In this document: positions 18,264 to 25,770 of the stretch, one piece after another
Numbering within the stretch: position 1 is the stretch's first letter
Layout of the letters: the number at the start of each line of letters is the position of its first letter
NCBI GenBank assembly: GCA_004556055.1
Contig: SFIW01000027.1
Coordinates: 1-30,255 of the forward strand
DNA: 30,255 nt
Source of the DNA: Planctomycetaceae bacterium
GTDB taxonomy: Bacteria > Planctomycetota > Planctomycetia > Pirellulales > Thermoguttaceae
Direction: 5' to 3'
Notes under the pieces: model-generated
What the model was told of the DNA's origin: nothing
Seen by the model: only the letters and a program-made list of their open reading frames with translations
Databases searched by the model: none
Made by a program: the position numbers and the translations under genes

Positions 18264-19856
18264 TTGTACGAAGATGACGCTTACGACGAAAACGACTACA
18301 TCGTTGACCGTGGTTTTGACGAGGAAACCCCGCCTTATGGCGACGAAGAAGGGTTTAACGAAGACGAACCTGACGACGGTATAGTTCGCTCCAGAGCCGA
18401 TTTCCCGGATGAAGAAGACGAGTCTGACGTTGAGGAAGGAGCTGTCTATGACGACGACGAACCTGCTGGCATAGACGATCCTGTCAGGCAGTACCTGACC
18501 GAGATGGGAAAGATCAAACTTCTTGAACGCGACGCCGAGCGCAATTTGGCGCGTCAGATTGAACTTACGCGAATTCGTTTTCGCACGAAATTGCTAGAGT
18601 GTGATTACGTCATGCAGATGGCGTATCGCTTCCTCAATAACGCGTATCAGCAGTCTCTTCAAAAGAGCGCCGCCAATCTTCAGACGGGTTCCGACGATTC
18701 GCAAAAGGGTAAAGAACCTCAGCGCGATCCTTTCGTGGAAGCGATTTTCCGCGAAAATCTCCGCACCCTTCATTCCATGCTTATTCGCAATAGACGCGAC
18801 TACTGCGTCTCGATGAGCAAGACGCAGCCCCTTGAAGCTCGCGTTAAGGCGTGGCAGGACCTCGCGCGCCGCCGCCGTCGCGCCGTGCGTCTTGTCGAGG
18901 AAATGAGGCTCCCTAAGGAACGACTTGACGGCGTCCTCGATACCCTCGATCGTTATAGCAAGCGCGTCGATTATCTTCAGCAGCAGATCCGACGCAGCCG
19001 TCAACAGGGACGTCCCGCGGAGGAACGTTACGTCCAGGTCATGGAGTTCCGCAACATCCTTCAAATGACGCAAGAGACTCCCACGAGCCTGCGCAGTCGC
19101 GTTAAGGCCGCGCGCCTTATTGACTCCGAACACCAGAAGGCGAAGAAGGGTCTCTCTGAAGGAAACCTGCGCCTCGTCGTCTCCATCGCCAAGAAATATC
19201 GCAACCGCGGTTTGAACTTCCTCGATCTCATTCAGGAAGGAAACGCGGGGTTGATGCGCGCCGTCGACAAGTTCGAATATCGTCGCGGGTTCAAATTCTG
19301 CACCTACGCCACTTGGTGGATTCGTCAAGCGATCACGCGCGCCGTCTCCGACCAGTCGCGCACGATTCGTATTCCCGTCCATATGGTCGAGTCGATGCAG
19401 AAGGTTCGAAACTCCACGCGAGAATTGATTCAGAAGAACGGACGCGAACCTACGATTGAAGAAACCGCCGCCGCAGCAGGCACCGCGCTCGATCTCACAA
19501 AGCAGATCATGCTCATGAATCGCTATCCGATCAGTCTTGATCGTCCCGTCGGGAATAGCGACGACAGCCATTACGGGGATCTTCTCCCCGACGAACGTAC
19601 GAGCAACCCTGCGGAGCAGGCGCAGATTGAGAATTTGCGTCGCAAGCTTTATCAGGTTCTGAAGACTCTCAGCTACCGCGAGCGCGAGATTATCAAGTTG
19701 CGTTATGGCCTCGGCGACGGACATCAGTACACGCTTGAAGAAGTCGGGCACATTTTTAAAGTGACGCGCGAACGCATCCGCCAGATCGAAGCGAAGGCGG
19801 TGCGTAAGCTCCAGCAGCCGAGCCGCTCACAAGAACTCGTCGGTTTCCTCGACTGA
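18264..19856 (+). CDS. rpoD: Primary-type RNA polymerase sigma-70 factor
   Basis: 530 residues. Starts at TTG 18264, supported by AGGAG 8 bases upstream. The first 70 residues are strongly acidic (Asp/Glu), like region 1.1. Region 1.2 is DDPVRQYLTEMGKIKLLERD. An insert of about 150 residues separates it from regions 2.1-2.4 (about 300-365), which include NLRLVVSIAKKY, FLDLIQEGNAGLMRAVDKF and FCTYATWWIRQAI. Region 3 follows (TIRIPVHMVE onward), and region 4 (about 465-525) has LSYREREIIKLRYGL and TLEEVGHIFKVTRERIRQIE. This is the housekeeping RpoD/SigA layout; a second group-2 sigma cannot be excluded. A long leader and a strong terminator make it a single-gene unit. Confidence 0.93.
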   Translation: MYEDDAYDENDYIVDRGFDEETPPYGDEEGFNEDEPDDGIVRSRADFPDEEDESDVEEGAVYDDDEPAGIDDPVRQYLTEMGKIKLLERDAERNLARQIELTRIRFRTKLLECDYVMQMAYRFLNNAYQQSLQKSAANLQTGSDDSQKGKEPQRDPFVEAIFRENLRTLHSMLIRNRRDYCVSMSKTQPLEARVKAWQDLARRRRRAVRLVEEMRLPKERLDGVLDTLDRYSKRVDYLQQQIRRSRQQGRPAEERYVQVMEFRNILQMTQETPTSLRSRVKAARLIDSEHQKAKKGLSEGNLRLVVSIAKKYRNRGLNFLDLIQEGNAGLMRAVDKFEYRRGFKFCTYATWWIRQAITRAVSDQSRTIRIPVHMVESMQKVRNSTRELIQKNGREPTIEETAAAAGTALDLTKQIMLMNRYPISLDRPVGNSDDSHYGDLLPDERTSNPAEQAQIENLRRKLYQVLKTLSYREREIIKLRYGLGDGHQYTLEEVGHIFKVTRERIRQIEAKAVRKLQQPSRSQELVGFLD

Positions 19857-19877
19857 TTTTCTAATTTATCGATTCCG

Positions 19878-19911
19878 CGACCTAGACGACGCGTCTGGGT
19901 CGTTTTTTTTT
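19878..19911 (+). terminator. Intrinsic terminator of the sigma-factor gene
   Basis: CGACCTAGACG (19878-19888) pairs with CGTCTGGGTCG (19892-19902), one G-U pair, 3-base loop, then nine T residues. Confidence 0.92.
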
Positions 19912-20048
19912 ATATCTTTTTGACGTTTCGCCAATTTTTCGCGCATAAATCGAAATTGAACGACAATGTTTGCTATGGAGTCGCGCCCTCCGCATTTCTT
20001 CCGCTTTTCGTTCGCGGTTTTTCTCCCGGCGTTTTCCAAGGTTTTCTC

Positions 20049-20891
20049 ATGTTGCAGTTCCTTCGTCGCGCGACGTCTCGCGACGTCCTCGTCCTTTACT
20101 TCCTATTCTTGACCATTTCCCAAAATCGTCCTGTCGCGCCGCGCCTGAGTCACGCCCGACTTGCCGACGAATTGACGCGTAACGGACTCGACGCCGCCAG
20201 AGGGGGCGAATTTACCCCTGCGGTCGTGCGCGCGAAATGCCAGGATCTTGTCGACCTCGGTCTCCTAGCGTACGTTAAGGTCGACGTGAATCTCTTCGAT
20301 TTTGCGGTCAAACGCGTTACGATTGATTTTTCGAGTTTCTCGTCTCATTTTCAAACTGAAAATCAAATTGAAAAATCAAATTCCAAATCCGCGTCAATAT
20401 CTTTTATTTCTTTAAATAAACAAATAAATACCACAGGAGATTTTGAAGGAGGATTGGAAAGAAGAGGATAAGGAAAGGGAACGGGCGCGGCTCGAGACCC
20501 CGCAGGTTGAGAAGTCGGAAGAAAACAGCGGGTCTCGGGAGGAGTTTTGGAGCGTTTTGGAGATTAGAGACGCGGTCGATTTCGAGGAGTCTGGAGTCGT
20601 CGAGTTACGCAAGAAGATCGTGGAGATCGTCTGGGAACCGGAACTTAATCGCGACCTTGTAGATCGTCTTGTCGGGGTGGCGGTCCTTCGCCTCAGAGGC
20701 CCGAAAAAAGGACGCGCGACGAAATCCTAGCCGACGCCTTCGAGCTGATCTATTCCGAACTCTCCGACGTCGGAAAAGAGACCGTTGACGCTGTGCTTGA
20801 TCGGATTGTTCAAGAGAAACGACGAAGCCAAAACGCCGGAAAATGGCAAACAAACAACGGGACGATCGGAGGGGATATGATTCAGAACTAA
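20049..20891 (+). pseudogene. Winged-helix, possibly replication-related protein, split by two frame changes
   Basis: One protein appears to run through three segments. Frame 0 from ATG 20049 to about 20425 gives a winged-helix-like domain (LSHARLADELTRNG, VVRAKCQDLVDLGLL). The +1 frame (about 20428-20709) gives a highly charged linker and FEESGVVELRKKIVEIVWEP. Frame 0 again from about 20710 to 20891 gives RDEILADAFELIYSELSDVG and a basic tail. The second change falls on a run of six A residues (20704-20709), where slippage or a homopolymer error is easy. Read separately, the pieces end at TAA 20469 and TAG 20728. The layout (winged helix, charged linker, small helical end) recalls phage or plasmid replication initiators, but I do not recognise the family. 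It may be a pseudogene, an assembly error or a frameshifted gene. A TTG at 19920 could extend the start. Confidence 0.55.
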
Positions 20892-20927
20892 GCCTTGAGA
20901 AAAGTTATTTACAAAATTTCAATATTT

Positions 20928-21017
20928 TTGACAATGTGTTAATATGTATATATTTATCTATATATGTATATAAGAACATATCGTGAAACGCTATAAATAT
21001 ACGTGAAACTTTATAAA
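20928..21017 (+). promoter_or_regulatory. AT-rich region with promoter-like -35 and two iteron-like repeats
   Basis: A perfect TTGACA (20928-20933) with a weak TATTTA 17 bases on is followed by an AT-only-like stretch and two direct repeats of CGTGAAAC-NN-TATAAA (20982-20997 and 21002-21017), exactly 20 bp apart. Repeats on helical-turn spacing beside AT-rich DNA and a possible initiator gene suggest an origin or an operator. Only two repeats are present, so this is tentative. Confidence 0.4.
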
Positions 21018-21157
21018 CTGTGTCAGAGTAGCAATAAAAGTCGGGCGTTCTACGTCATCTCCGAAAAACAAGGGGGGCTAGGCACTACTTTTGATAATTT
21101 TCTAGACTGTGCACGACGCTAGATTTTTGGGGTTTTGTTTGTTTTTTTGAACTTCGC

Positions 21158-21186
21158 TTGACTTTGGATGGGCGCGTCGGTAAAAT
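21158..21186 (+). promoter_or_regulatory. Sigma70-type promoter of membrane protein copy 1
   Basis: TTGACT (21158-21163), 17-base spacer, TAAAAT (21181-21186). The same elements and spacing occur at 23767-23795 in the second copy, which supports function. The predicted start is only about 8 bases before the small frame at 21201. Confidence 0.7.
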
Positions 21187-21200
21187 CGGGGCACAAGACG

Positions 21201-21260
21201 ATGCGCTTCGTTCGGTTATTTATTCGTATGATCGACGGCGCGGATCTTCTCTTTGTTTGA
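21201..21260 (+). CDS. Conserved 19-codon upstream reading frame, copy 1
   Basis: ATG to TGA, encoding MRFVRLFIRMIDGADLLFV. The second copy (23810-23869) differs by a single base (GAT to GAG, Asp to Glu) and keeps start, stop and length. It sits between the promoter and the membrane-protein gene, with no clear Shine-Dalgarno site but very near the predicted transcript start. It could be a leader peptide controlling the next gene, a tiny membrane-active peptide, or a structured RNA that happens to be open. Confidence 0.45.
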   Translation: MRFVRLFIRMIDGADLLFV

Positions 21261-21302
21261 AATCTCCGATTAAACGCCGATCTTTGCTTGGAAGGTCTCG
21301 AT

Positions 21303-21788
21303 ATGTTACGCCCTCAGGTTACGGTTCAATACGACTCCAAAGAGTATAGGGAATACGTTAGATATGCCGAAAAGGAATATGAGGATCGTAAAATGATAAA
21401 AGCTTATCTTGCCGATCCCCTCGTCGCAAGGATCGCGCAAGATTTCGCCTCTAGAAATCACATTCCAAATAAAAAGGAATCTATGAAGAAATTGTCCGTC
21501 TACAAGATTCCTTACCCGATCTATTCCATGTGCTCCTTGTTCCTAACTGTCGTTTTGACTTTCGGCGGCGTGTTTTTTATGGGGTGGTTTTTTATTCTAG
21601 GCGAGTCTTATCACGATGGGTTTTCAGTGTGGGCCGCTCTCTACTTGTATTTTGTCGCAACTTTCTTTACCTTGTCTTTCTTTATGGATCGAAGGTTTAA
21701 GGCCGCCGCCTTTTGCGTCACGCTTCTAACTAAAAAATTCTTAGGCGCTCGCAACGTTAAAAAACAAACCTATTCTCTAGGTGAATAA
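21303..21788 (+). CDS. Two-helix membrane protein of unknown function, copy 1
   Basis: 161 residues, start at ATG 21303 behind GGAAGG. The N-terminal 70 residues are charged and helical, with KMIKAYLADPLVARIA conserved in the second copy. Membrane helices lie at about 73-98 and 106-128, separated by ESYHDGFSV. The C-terminal part has the conserved LSFFMDRRF and LLTK. It aligns without gaps to the protein at 23913, identical at 82 of 161 positions by hand. I recognise no family. Its last bases overlap tail to tail with the minus-strand coiled-coil gene; the same arrangement is found in copy 2. Possible roles such as phage exclusion or a holin-like function are guesses. Confidence 0.75.
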   Translation: MLRPQVTVQYDSKEYREYVRYAEKEYEDRKMIKAYLADPLVARIAQDFASRNHIPNKKESMKKLSVYKIPYPIYSMCSLFLTVVLTFGGVFFMGWFFILGESYHDGFSVWAALYLYFVATFFTLSFFMDRRFKAAAFCVTLLTKKFLGARNVKKQTYSLGE

Positions 21789-22874
21789 CGTCGACGAACT
21801 CCCCATGAGGTCGACTAAACGCCGCAAATACTCCGTTTGCCGCTTGTTCTCCTCGTAAAGTTTCCGTTGCCCGTCCATACCGCCTCCCCACGCTTGCGCT
21901 TGATACGCCGAAAAGGTTCCCGAGGATTCGACCTTCATCTTGATCGAATCCGTCGCGTCTTCCACGACGCCTTCTTCATATTGTCGTTGAACTTCTTGGT
22001 CAGGGGATTCGAACTTGCTTTGCGATCCTGTCAACTTGCGCAGCGCCGAAGCGATCGTCGCGTCGTCGCCGCTCTTTTGCGCTTTCGTTAGCTCTTGTCG
22101 CGCCTCTTGCAGTTCTTCAAAACTTTTGTTCCGGCGCTCCTCTAACGTCGCGTTTTGGTCGAAATACGCGGATTCCGCCGCTCTTCCTTAGCTCTCTCTT
22201 TCAGTTCCTCTTTGCTCTTGTTGTTGGCGTTTTCGCTCTTCCCGACGTCTCTCTTGTTCTTTTGCTTGTGATTCGTTTTCACGGTTTAACGCGCCTTTAT
22301 CCGATTCGTATCTGCTCAACGCTTCCATATATTGGCGCGTTGCGTCCGCGATCTGTTTGTCGTCCCCGCTTTGTTTCGCGTTTTGTAATGCGTTTTTCGC
22401 GTCTTGAAGTTTTACTCCCGACGTCTTGGTCTTTTTTGCCGCTGACGCGGTTCTGTATTCAAGATCGTATTCGGCGTCTTCTCTTTCACGCCGCGACTCT
22501 TCTCTCTTGCGTTGTTCCTCTTCGTTCATCTTAGTCTCTTCCGCCGACTCCTCCGGCTTGTTCATGTGGGCTCTTAACGCGTCGAGGAACTCCGTCTTCT
22601 CTTCAATCTGCCGCGCCAACGCCTCCGACGATCCCGGCAGACCTTCACAGACGATCCGTGCAGACTCGACGCGTCGCGCCGATCCGCGCGATAAACGCTC
22701 GATCTTCCACGTCCCAGGCTCTACAAACACCGCAGAAGACGACGTCGCCTTTTGCGAAGTCGTCGCGCCCTAATAGCGGAAACGAAACGCGACGCCCTCG
22801 TATAGGCCGTTCAGCGCGCGGATAAGCGCCGCGTAAAAGTCTGTCCTTTTGGGAAACTGGTTGTTCGTGCGCAT
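21777..22874 (-). pseudogene. Phage-tail-like coiled-coil protein with two in-frame stops
   Basis: A single minus-strand frame of 366 codons runs from ATG 22874 to TAG 21777 with internal stops only at TAG 22772-22770 and TAA 22190-22188. The first section (34 residues) begins MRTNNQFPKRTDFYAALIRA and its ATG overlaps the TGA of the gene upstream, as in translational coupling. The middle is a long Glu/Arg/Gln coiled coil. The end, SSGTFSAYQAQAWGGG followed by a helix with a repeating Gln/Leu pattern, resembles the C-terminus of tail-tape-measure-type proteins in planctomycete prophages. The second module has a paralogue with its own in-frame stop. Decay of phage genes is the simplest reading; stop-codon readthrough is the alternative. 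Confidence 0.6.
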
Positions 22875-23116
22875 CAGGAATCCCCCTCAATTTGCGTCGC
22901 CATTATACGTCGCGCTAGACCCGCCGCGACGCTGCTCTGGACTTGCGGAACGTCCGGTCTATATTTTCTCTCGATCCCGTTCTTGACTTCCACGATCTTC
23001 CCGCCGTTTTGAAACGTTTCGTCTCCAACAAACGCGACGATTCGGCGCCATTCAGGCTCCGACACAACGAAGACGCGCTCCGGTCGGCGTTTCCGCGAAA
23101 ATTTCCGCCCCGACAT
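22874..23116 (-). CDS. Small basic hypothetical protein upstream of the coiled-coil gene
   Basis: 80 residues from ATG 23116 (an in-frame start at 23131 is possible). The first 20 residues are rich in Arg and Lys, followed by VFVVSEPEWRRIVAFVGDE and a C-terminal half ending MATQIEGDS. There is no signal peptide or membrane helix. Its stop shares bases with the next start (TGATG), the usual sign of a phage-type operon. No family is recognised. The corresponding place in module 2 holds a different protein. Confidence 0.45.
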   Translation of the reverse strand: MSGRKFSRKRRPERVFVVSEPEWRRIVAFVGDETFQNGGKIVEVKNGIERKYRPDVPQVQSSVAAGLARRIMATQIEGDS

Positions 23117-23170
23117 ATCTCTGCGCCGCACGGAATATTCGCGCGTCGATAGATTTTTCTAGACGTTCCA

Positions 23171-23199
23171 TTTACTTTTGTTTCCAGCTTGGATAGAAT
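23171..23199 (+). promoter_or_regulatory. Promoter of the 118-residue membrane protein
   Basis: TTTACT (23171-23176), 17-base spacer, TAGAAT (23194-23199), about 20 bases before the start codon. It closely resembles the promoters at 21158 and 23767. Confidence 0.55.
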
Positions 23200-23220
23200 A
23201 CAGTCAAAAAGGAGACTAAA

Positions 23221-23577
23221 ATGACGCCAAATCTTACATACTTCTTAACGTTCGCCGCGTCTGAATTGACCGCCGAGGCTTGCGCGGAATCTGATAAGCT
23301 GCATATATATCCGGGCGCCTTCGTCTTCGCGTTTCTCTTTAGCGCGACATTCTCCGTTATATATGCGTATGAATACCACTTCCTACATCATGACGACCCG
23401 ATATACACAAGAGAAAGAATCGTTCAGGCTGAATTCGATCGCGACGTATTGCAAGCAGACGAAAACGATCGGAAAATAAACAAATTTTCTTCTTACTTTT
23501 TGGGCGTGATCCTCTTTGTCCTTCTTTTCCCGTTCTTGCTATTCTGTTCTATGATGTTCTTTGCTGTTATTTTTTGA
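23221..23577 (+). CDS. Small membrane protein of unknown function
   Basis: 118 residues with a strong ribosome site (aaggag, 6 bases before ATG) and a good promoter. Two membrane helices lie at about 31-52 and 93-117, with a charged loop between them (HHDDPIYTRERIVQAEFDRD). It ends in a hydrophobic helix. It does not align clearly with the 161-residue membrane proteins, but shares promoter form, size class and orientation. It lies between the divergent minus-strand phage-like genes and the shared 54-bp motif, and has no counterpart in module 2. No family is recognised. Confidence 0.7.
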   Translation: MTPNLTYFLTFAASELTAEACAESDKLHIYPGAFVFAFLFSATFSVIYAYEYHFLHHDDPIYTRERIVQAEFDRDVLQADENDRKINKFSSYFLGVILFVLLFPFLLFCSMMFFAVIF

Positions 23578-23595
23578 TTGATTCTAAATACGGCT

Positions 23596-23649
23596 GAAAA
23601 GACGTCGGGCGCTTTTTTGTCTCTGTTATAGCGGATTATAAACGCGCCT
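23596..23649. repeat. Shared 54-bp motif at the end of module 1
   Basis: Begins gaaaagacg and ends gcggattataaacgcgcct, matching 25771-25825 with three or so differences. It lies directly before the second leader repeat and thus marks the module boundary. On the minus strand it contains TATAAT, which could be the -10 of a promoter for the minus-strand genes, but no good -35 is present. Confidence 0.8.
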
Positions 23650-23766
23650 GCCGGGCGTTCTACGTCATTTCCGAAAAACAAGGGGCTAGGTACTACTTTT
23701 TAAAATTTTCCAGACTGTGCACGACGCCCTTGATTTTGGGGGGGTGTTTGTTTTTTTGCACTTCGC

Positions 23767-23795
23767 TTGACTTTGGATGGGCGCGTCGGTAGAAT
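23767..23795 (+). promoter_or_regulatory. Sigma70-type promoter of membrane protein copy 2
   Basis: TTGACT (23767-23772), 17-base spacer, TAGAAT (23790-23795), conserved with the copy at 21158-21186. Confidence 0.7.
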
Positions 23796-23809
23796 CGGGA
23801 CGGAAGACG

Positions 23810-23869
23810 ATGCGCTTCGTTCGGTTATTTATTCGTATGATCGACGGCGCGGAGCTTCTCTTTGTTTGA
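23810..23869 (+). CDS. Conserved 19-codon upstream reading frame, copy 2
   Basis: Encodes MRFVRLFIRMIDGAELLFV; 59 of 60 bases match the frame at 21201-21260, including start and stop codons. It lies at the same position relative to promoter and membrane-protein gene. Confidence 0.45.
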   Translation: MRFVRLFIRMIDGAELLFV

Positions 23870-23912
23870 ACTCGTACTAGTACACGCCGTCTTCGCCTTG
23901 AAAGGTCTCGCT

Positions 23913-24398
23913 ATGTTACGCCCTCAAGTTACGATTCAACCTGGATCGCAAGAGTATAAAAACTACGTCAAGTACATCGAAAAGAAATATGAAGATTATA
24001 AGATGATAAAGGCTTATCTTGCCGATCCGCTCGTTGACAGGATCGCGAAAGCCTTCGCCGCAAAAAATTATGTCCCGTCTAGAAAACAAGCCCTACAACT
24101 ACTCGCGGTTTATAAAATTCGACACTCTCTCTTTGTTAAATTATCTTGTATTATGATCGTTTTACTCGGCGTAGGGTTCCTTACTCTATTCGTGACTTAT
24201 TTGAATATAGAAAAGGAATCGCACGATCTATTTTCTGTGATCGTCGCGCTTTATGCGTACGTGGTCTTCTCTTTCTTAACTCTATCTTTCTTCATGTCGC
24301 GAAGGTTTAGAGCCGCTTCGTTTTGCGTTCCTCTTCTTACAAAACATTTGCTCGGCTATTTAAACCTTAACGATATCACTTTTCACTTAGACAAATGA
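23913..24398 (+). CDS. Two-helix membrane protein of unknown function, copy 2
   Basis: 161 residues, ATG 23913 behind gaaagg. It begins MLRPQVTIQP and aligns without gaps to the protein at 21303 (about 51% identity). The block MIKAYLADPLV and the end of helix 2 with LTLSFFMSRRF are the best conserved; the first membrane helix (about 73-98) is conserved only in hydrophobicity. The open frame extends back to 23862, but the leader alignment and ribosome site favour 23913. It ends by overlapping the minus-strand coiled-coil frame by 12 bases, as in copy 1. Confidence 0.75.
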   Translation: MLRPQVTIQPGSQEYKNYVKYIEKKYEDYKMIKAYLADPLVDRIAKAFAAKNYVPSRKQALQLLAVYKIRHSLFVKLSCIMIVLLGVGFLTLFVTYLNIEKESHDLFSVIVALYAYVVFSFLTLSFFMSRRFRAASFCVPLLTKHLLGYLNLNDITFHLDK

Positions 24399-24938
24399 AG
24401 ACGCCGACCCCTCGCGGTTTAACGACACTAATTGACGAAGTAAGTTCGTCTGCGTTTTCGATTGATCGTATAACTTGCGCTGATAGTCTCCAAACGCGAT
24501 CTCTTGCGCTTGATACGCGCTAAAAGTTCCAGACGATCCCGTCTTTTTGTCGATCGACCCTACCGCGTCTTCTACCGCGCCGTCGATATCCCCCATCGCT
24601 TCTAAGCTCGACTGGACTTCTCGGTCGATTGAATCAAAATTCCTCTGCGCGTCTATTACCTTTCTATAGGCCGCCGCCACCACCGCGTCTTCCCCCTTCT
24701 TTTGCGATGCTTGCAACTCCCGCTGCGCCGCTATAAGCTCTTGATTTCATGCGAACCACTGCTCCTCGATTGTCGCGTATTGGTAGAAAAAATCCCTCTC
24801 CGCCGCCGCTCTCTCTTCTTTCGCTAAGAGCTTCTGTTCTTCTTCCTCCGCCTGACGTCGCGCCTCTTCTTCTCTTATTTGTCGGCGCTCTTGCGCAAGC
24901 TCCGCTTGTCGACGCAATCGACATAAGTCGCGATATTA
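24387..24938 (-). pseudogene. Phage-tail-like coiled-coil gene, module 2, with in-frame stop
   Basis: The minus frame is open from about 24935 to TAA 24387 except for TGA at 24749-24747. The upstream part is a Glu/Arg/Gln coiled coil ending FFYQYATIEEQWFA, then the stop, then NQELIAAQRELQASQ and a helical stretch leading to SSGTFSAYQAQEIAFGDYQ. This parallels module 1, where AYFDQNATLEERRN and RQELTKAQKSGDD occupy the same places and SSGTFSAYQAQ is identical. The N-terminal portion known from module 1 is missing, because the frame is closed by a TAA at 24938-24936 next to beta-helix-like sequence. Confidence 0.6.
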
Positions 24939-25472
24939 CGCGCCGACGACGTTTCGGTGGCCTTGTTCGCCGCGATCGTGCAACGCGTGAATTTATAACT
25001 AGATTTTGTAGACGTTCCGTAAAAAGCCGAACCGGCGTCGCAAATAAAAGCGCAGTCGTTAAACTCTATGTCACAATGCCCTAACACATGTGCTGAGTTG
25101 CGAACGACGCCGAACCCTCCGAAGACGCATATATCAAATCGATGCTTTTGATTGCTCCCGCCGACCAGAACGCGACCGTTAAACGCTATCCCACGCGCGT
25201 TAAAACTAACGACCGTCGAGTAGACGCAGTCGATTAGAATGTCCTTCGGCACAGAGCTGGTCTTTCCGGAGAATTAACCGCGTCTTTCCCGCGTCGATCG
25301 ATATTGGCCGCTCGATCTTCAAAATGTCCGCAAAGTCGATCACAACGCGTTCTCCCGCGCTGAAAGAGGTTGGGTCGGGCGCGACGACGTCCCCCTCTTG
25401 CGCGTCAAGAACCGTTTGATATAACGACCCGCCCCGACCGCGTTTGTGTTCATAAAGAAAATCGTCGCCGTC
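24939..25472 (-). pseudogene. Beta-helix-like protein remnant, frameshifted
   Basis: The minus strand encodes, in the frame continuing past TGA 25475, GSLYQTVLDAQEGDVVAPDP and ILKIERPISIDAGKTRLIL, the look of an N-terminal beta-helix cap (Pmp/pectate-lyase type). Near 25265 the similarity moves to the frame starting 25252, with short repeats such as FDICVFGGFGVV, IEFNDCAFICDAGSAFYG and YKFTRCTIAANKATE, each like one turn of a right-handed beta-helix. That frame runs on to 24875 inside the coiled-coil region. It is probably a decayed surface or tail-spike protein. Confidence 0.45.
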
Positions 25473-25754
25473 TCAATTCTCGTCCGCTTGAGGTTGTTCG
25501 ACTAGCTCGAGCGTCGCCGTAATCTTGCAGGACGCGCGGTTCTCGACGACGGCTTGATCAAACGAAACGATCGAGCCTGACGCGTTCACCGTCGCGCCCG
25601 TCATTTGGACGACGTTCTTCGCCATGTTGAGCGCTAACCCTAGTTGTGAATCTAATATCGGTTCTCCGGTCTCGTTGCGCGCTAACAGCGTCAAGACGAT
25701 CGCTTGTTCTCCATCGCACACCTTCGAGATTAACGTGGTTTTTTCTTGTCTCAT
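25473..25754 (-). CDS. Small hypothetical protein at the start of the module 2 minus-strand genes
   Basis: 93 residues from ATG 25754 to TGA. The sequence is strand-rich (ITATLELVEQP, GATVNASGSIVSFDQAVV) with a helix MAKNVVQMTG in the middle. There is no signal peptide. The same frame continues after the TGA into beta-helix-like sequence, so it might be the N-terminus of a longer interrupted protein. No clear ribosome site was seen. It lies just downstream, on its strand, of the shared motif at 25771-25825. Confidence 0.4.
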   Translation of the reverse strand: MRQEKTTLISKVCDGEQAIVLTLLARNETGEPILDSQLGLALNMAKNVVQMTGATVNASGSIVSFDQAVVENRASCKITATLELVEQPQADEN

Positions 25755-25770
25755 ATTAGATAAGACGCCA

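Larger units (their letters stand above)
21042..21260 (+). repeat. Conserved leader repeat, copy 1 (partner at 23652-23869)
   Basis: About 220 bases upstream of the first 161-residue membrane protein that match the leader of the second one at near 90% by eye, with long identical runs. It contains a promoter and a 19-codon frame. The leader is more conserved than the protein genes it precedes. Confidence 0.85.
23652..23869 (+). repeat. Conserved leader repeat, copy 2 (partner at 21042-21260)
   Basis: Second copy of the leader described at 21042. Differences are mostly in short G and T runs and in the stretch before the promoter; from the -35 to the end of the small frame the copies are nearly identical. 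Confidence 0.85.

Noticed and set aside
20704..20710. Canonical -1 programmed frameshift site
   Set aside because: The A6 run is not in a proper X-XXY-YYZ heptamer in the reading frame used; slippage or a sequencing indel fits as well.
21777..25475. Reassigned stop codons in the phage-like genes
   Set aside because: TAG, TAA and TGA all interrupt frames here, and intact genes throughout the window end with the same codons, so decay or error is more likely than recoding.
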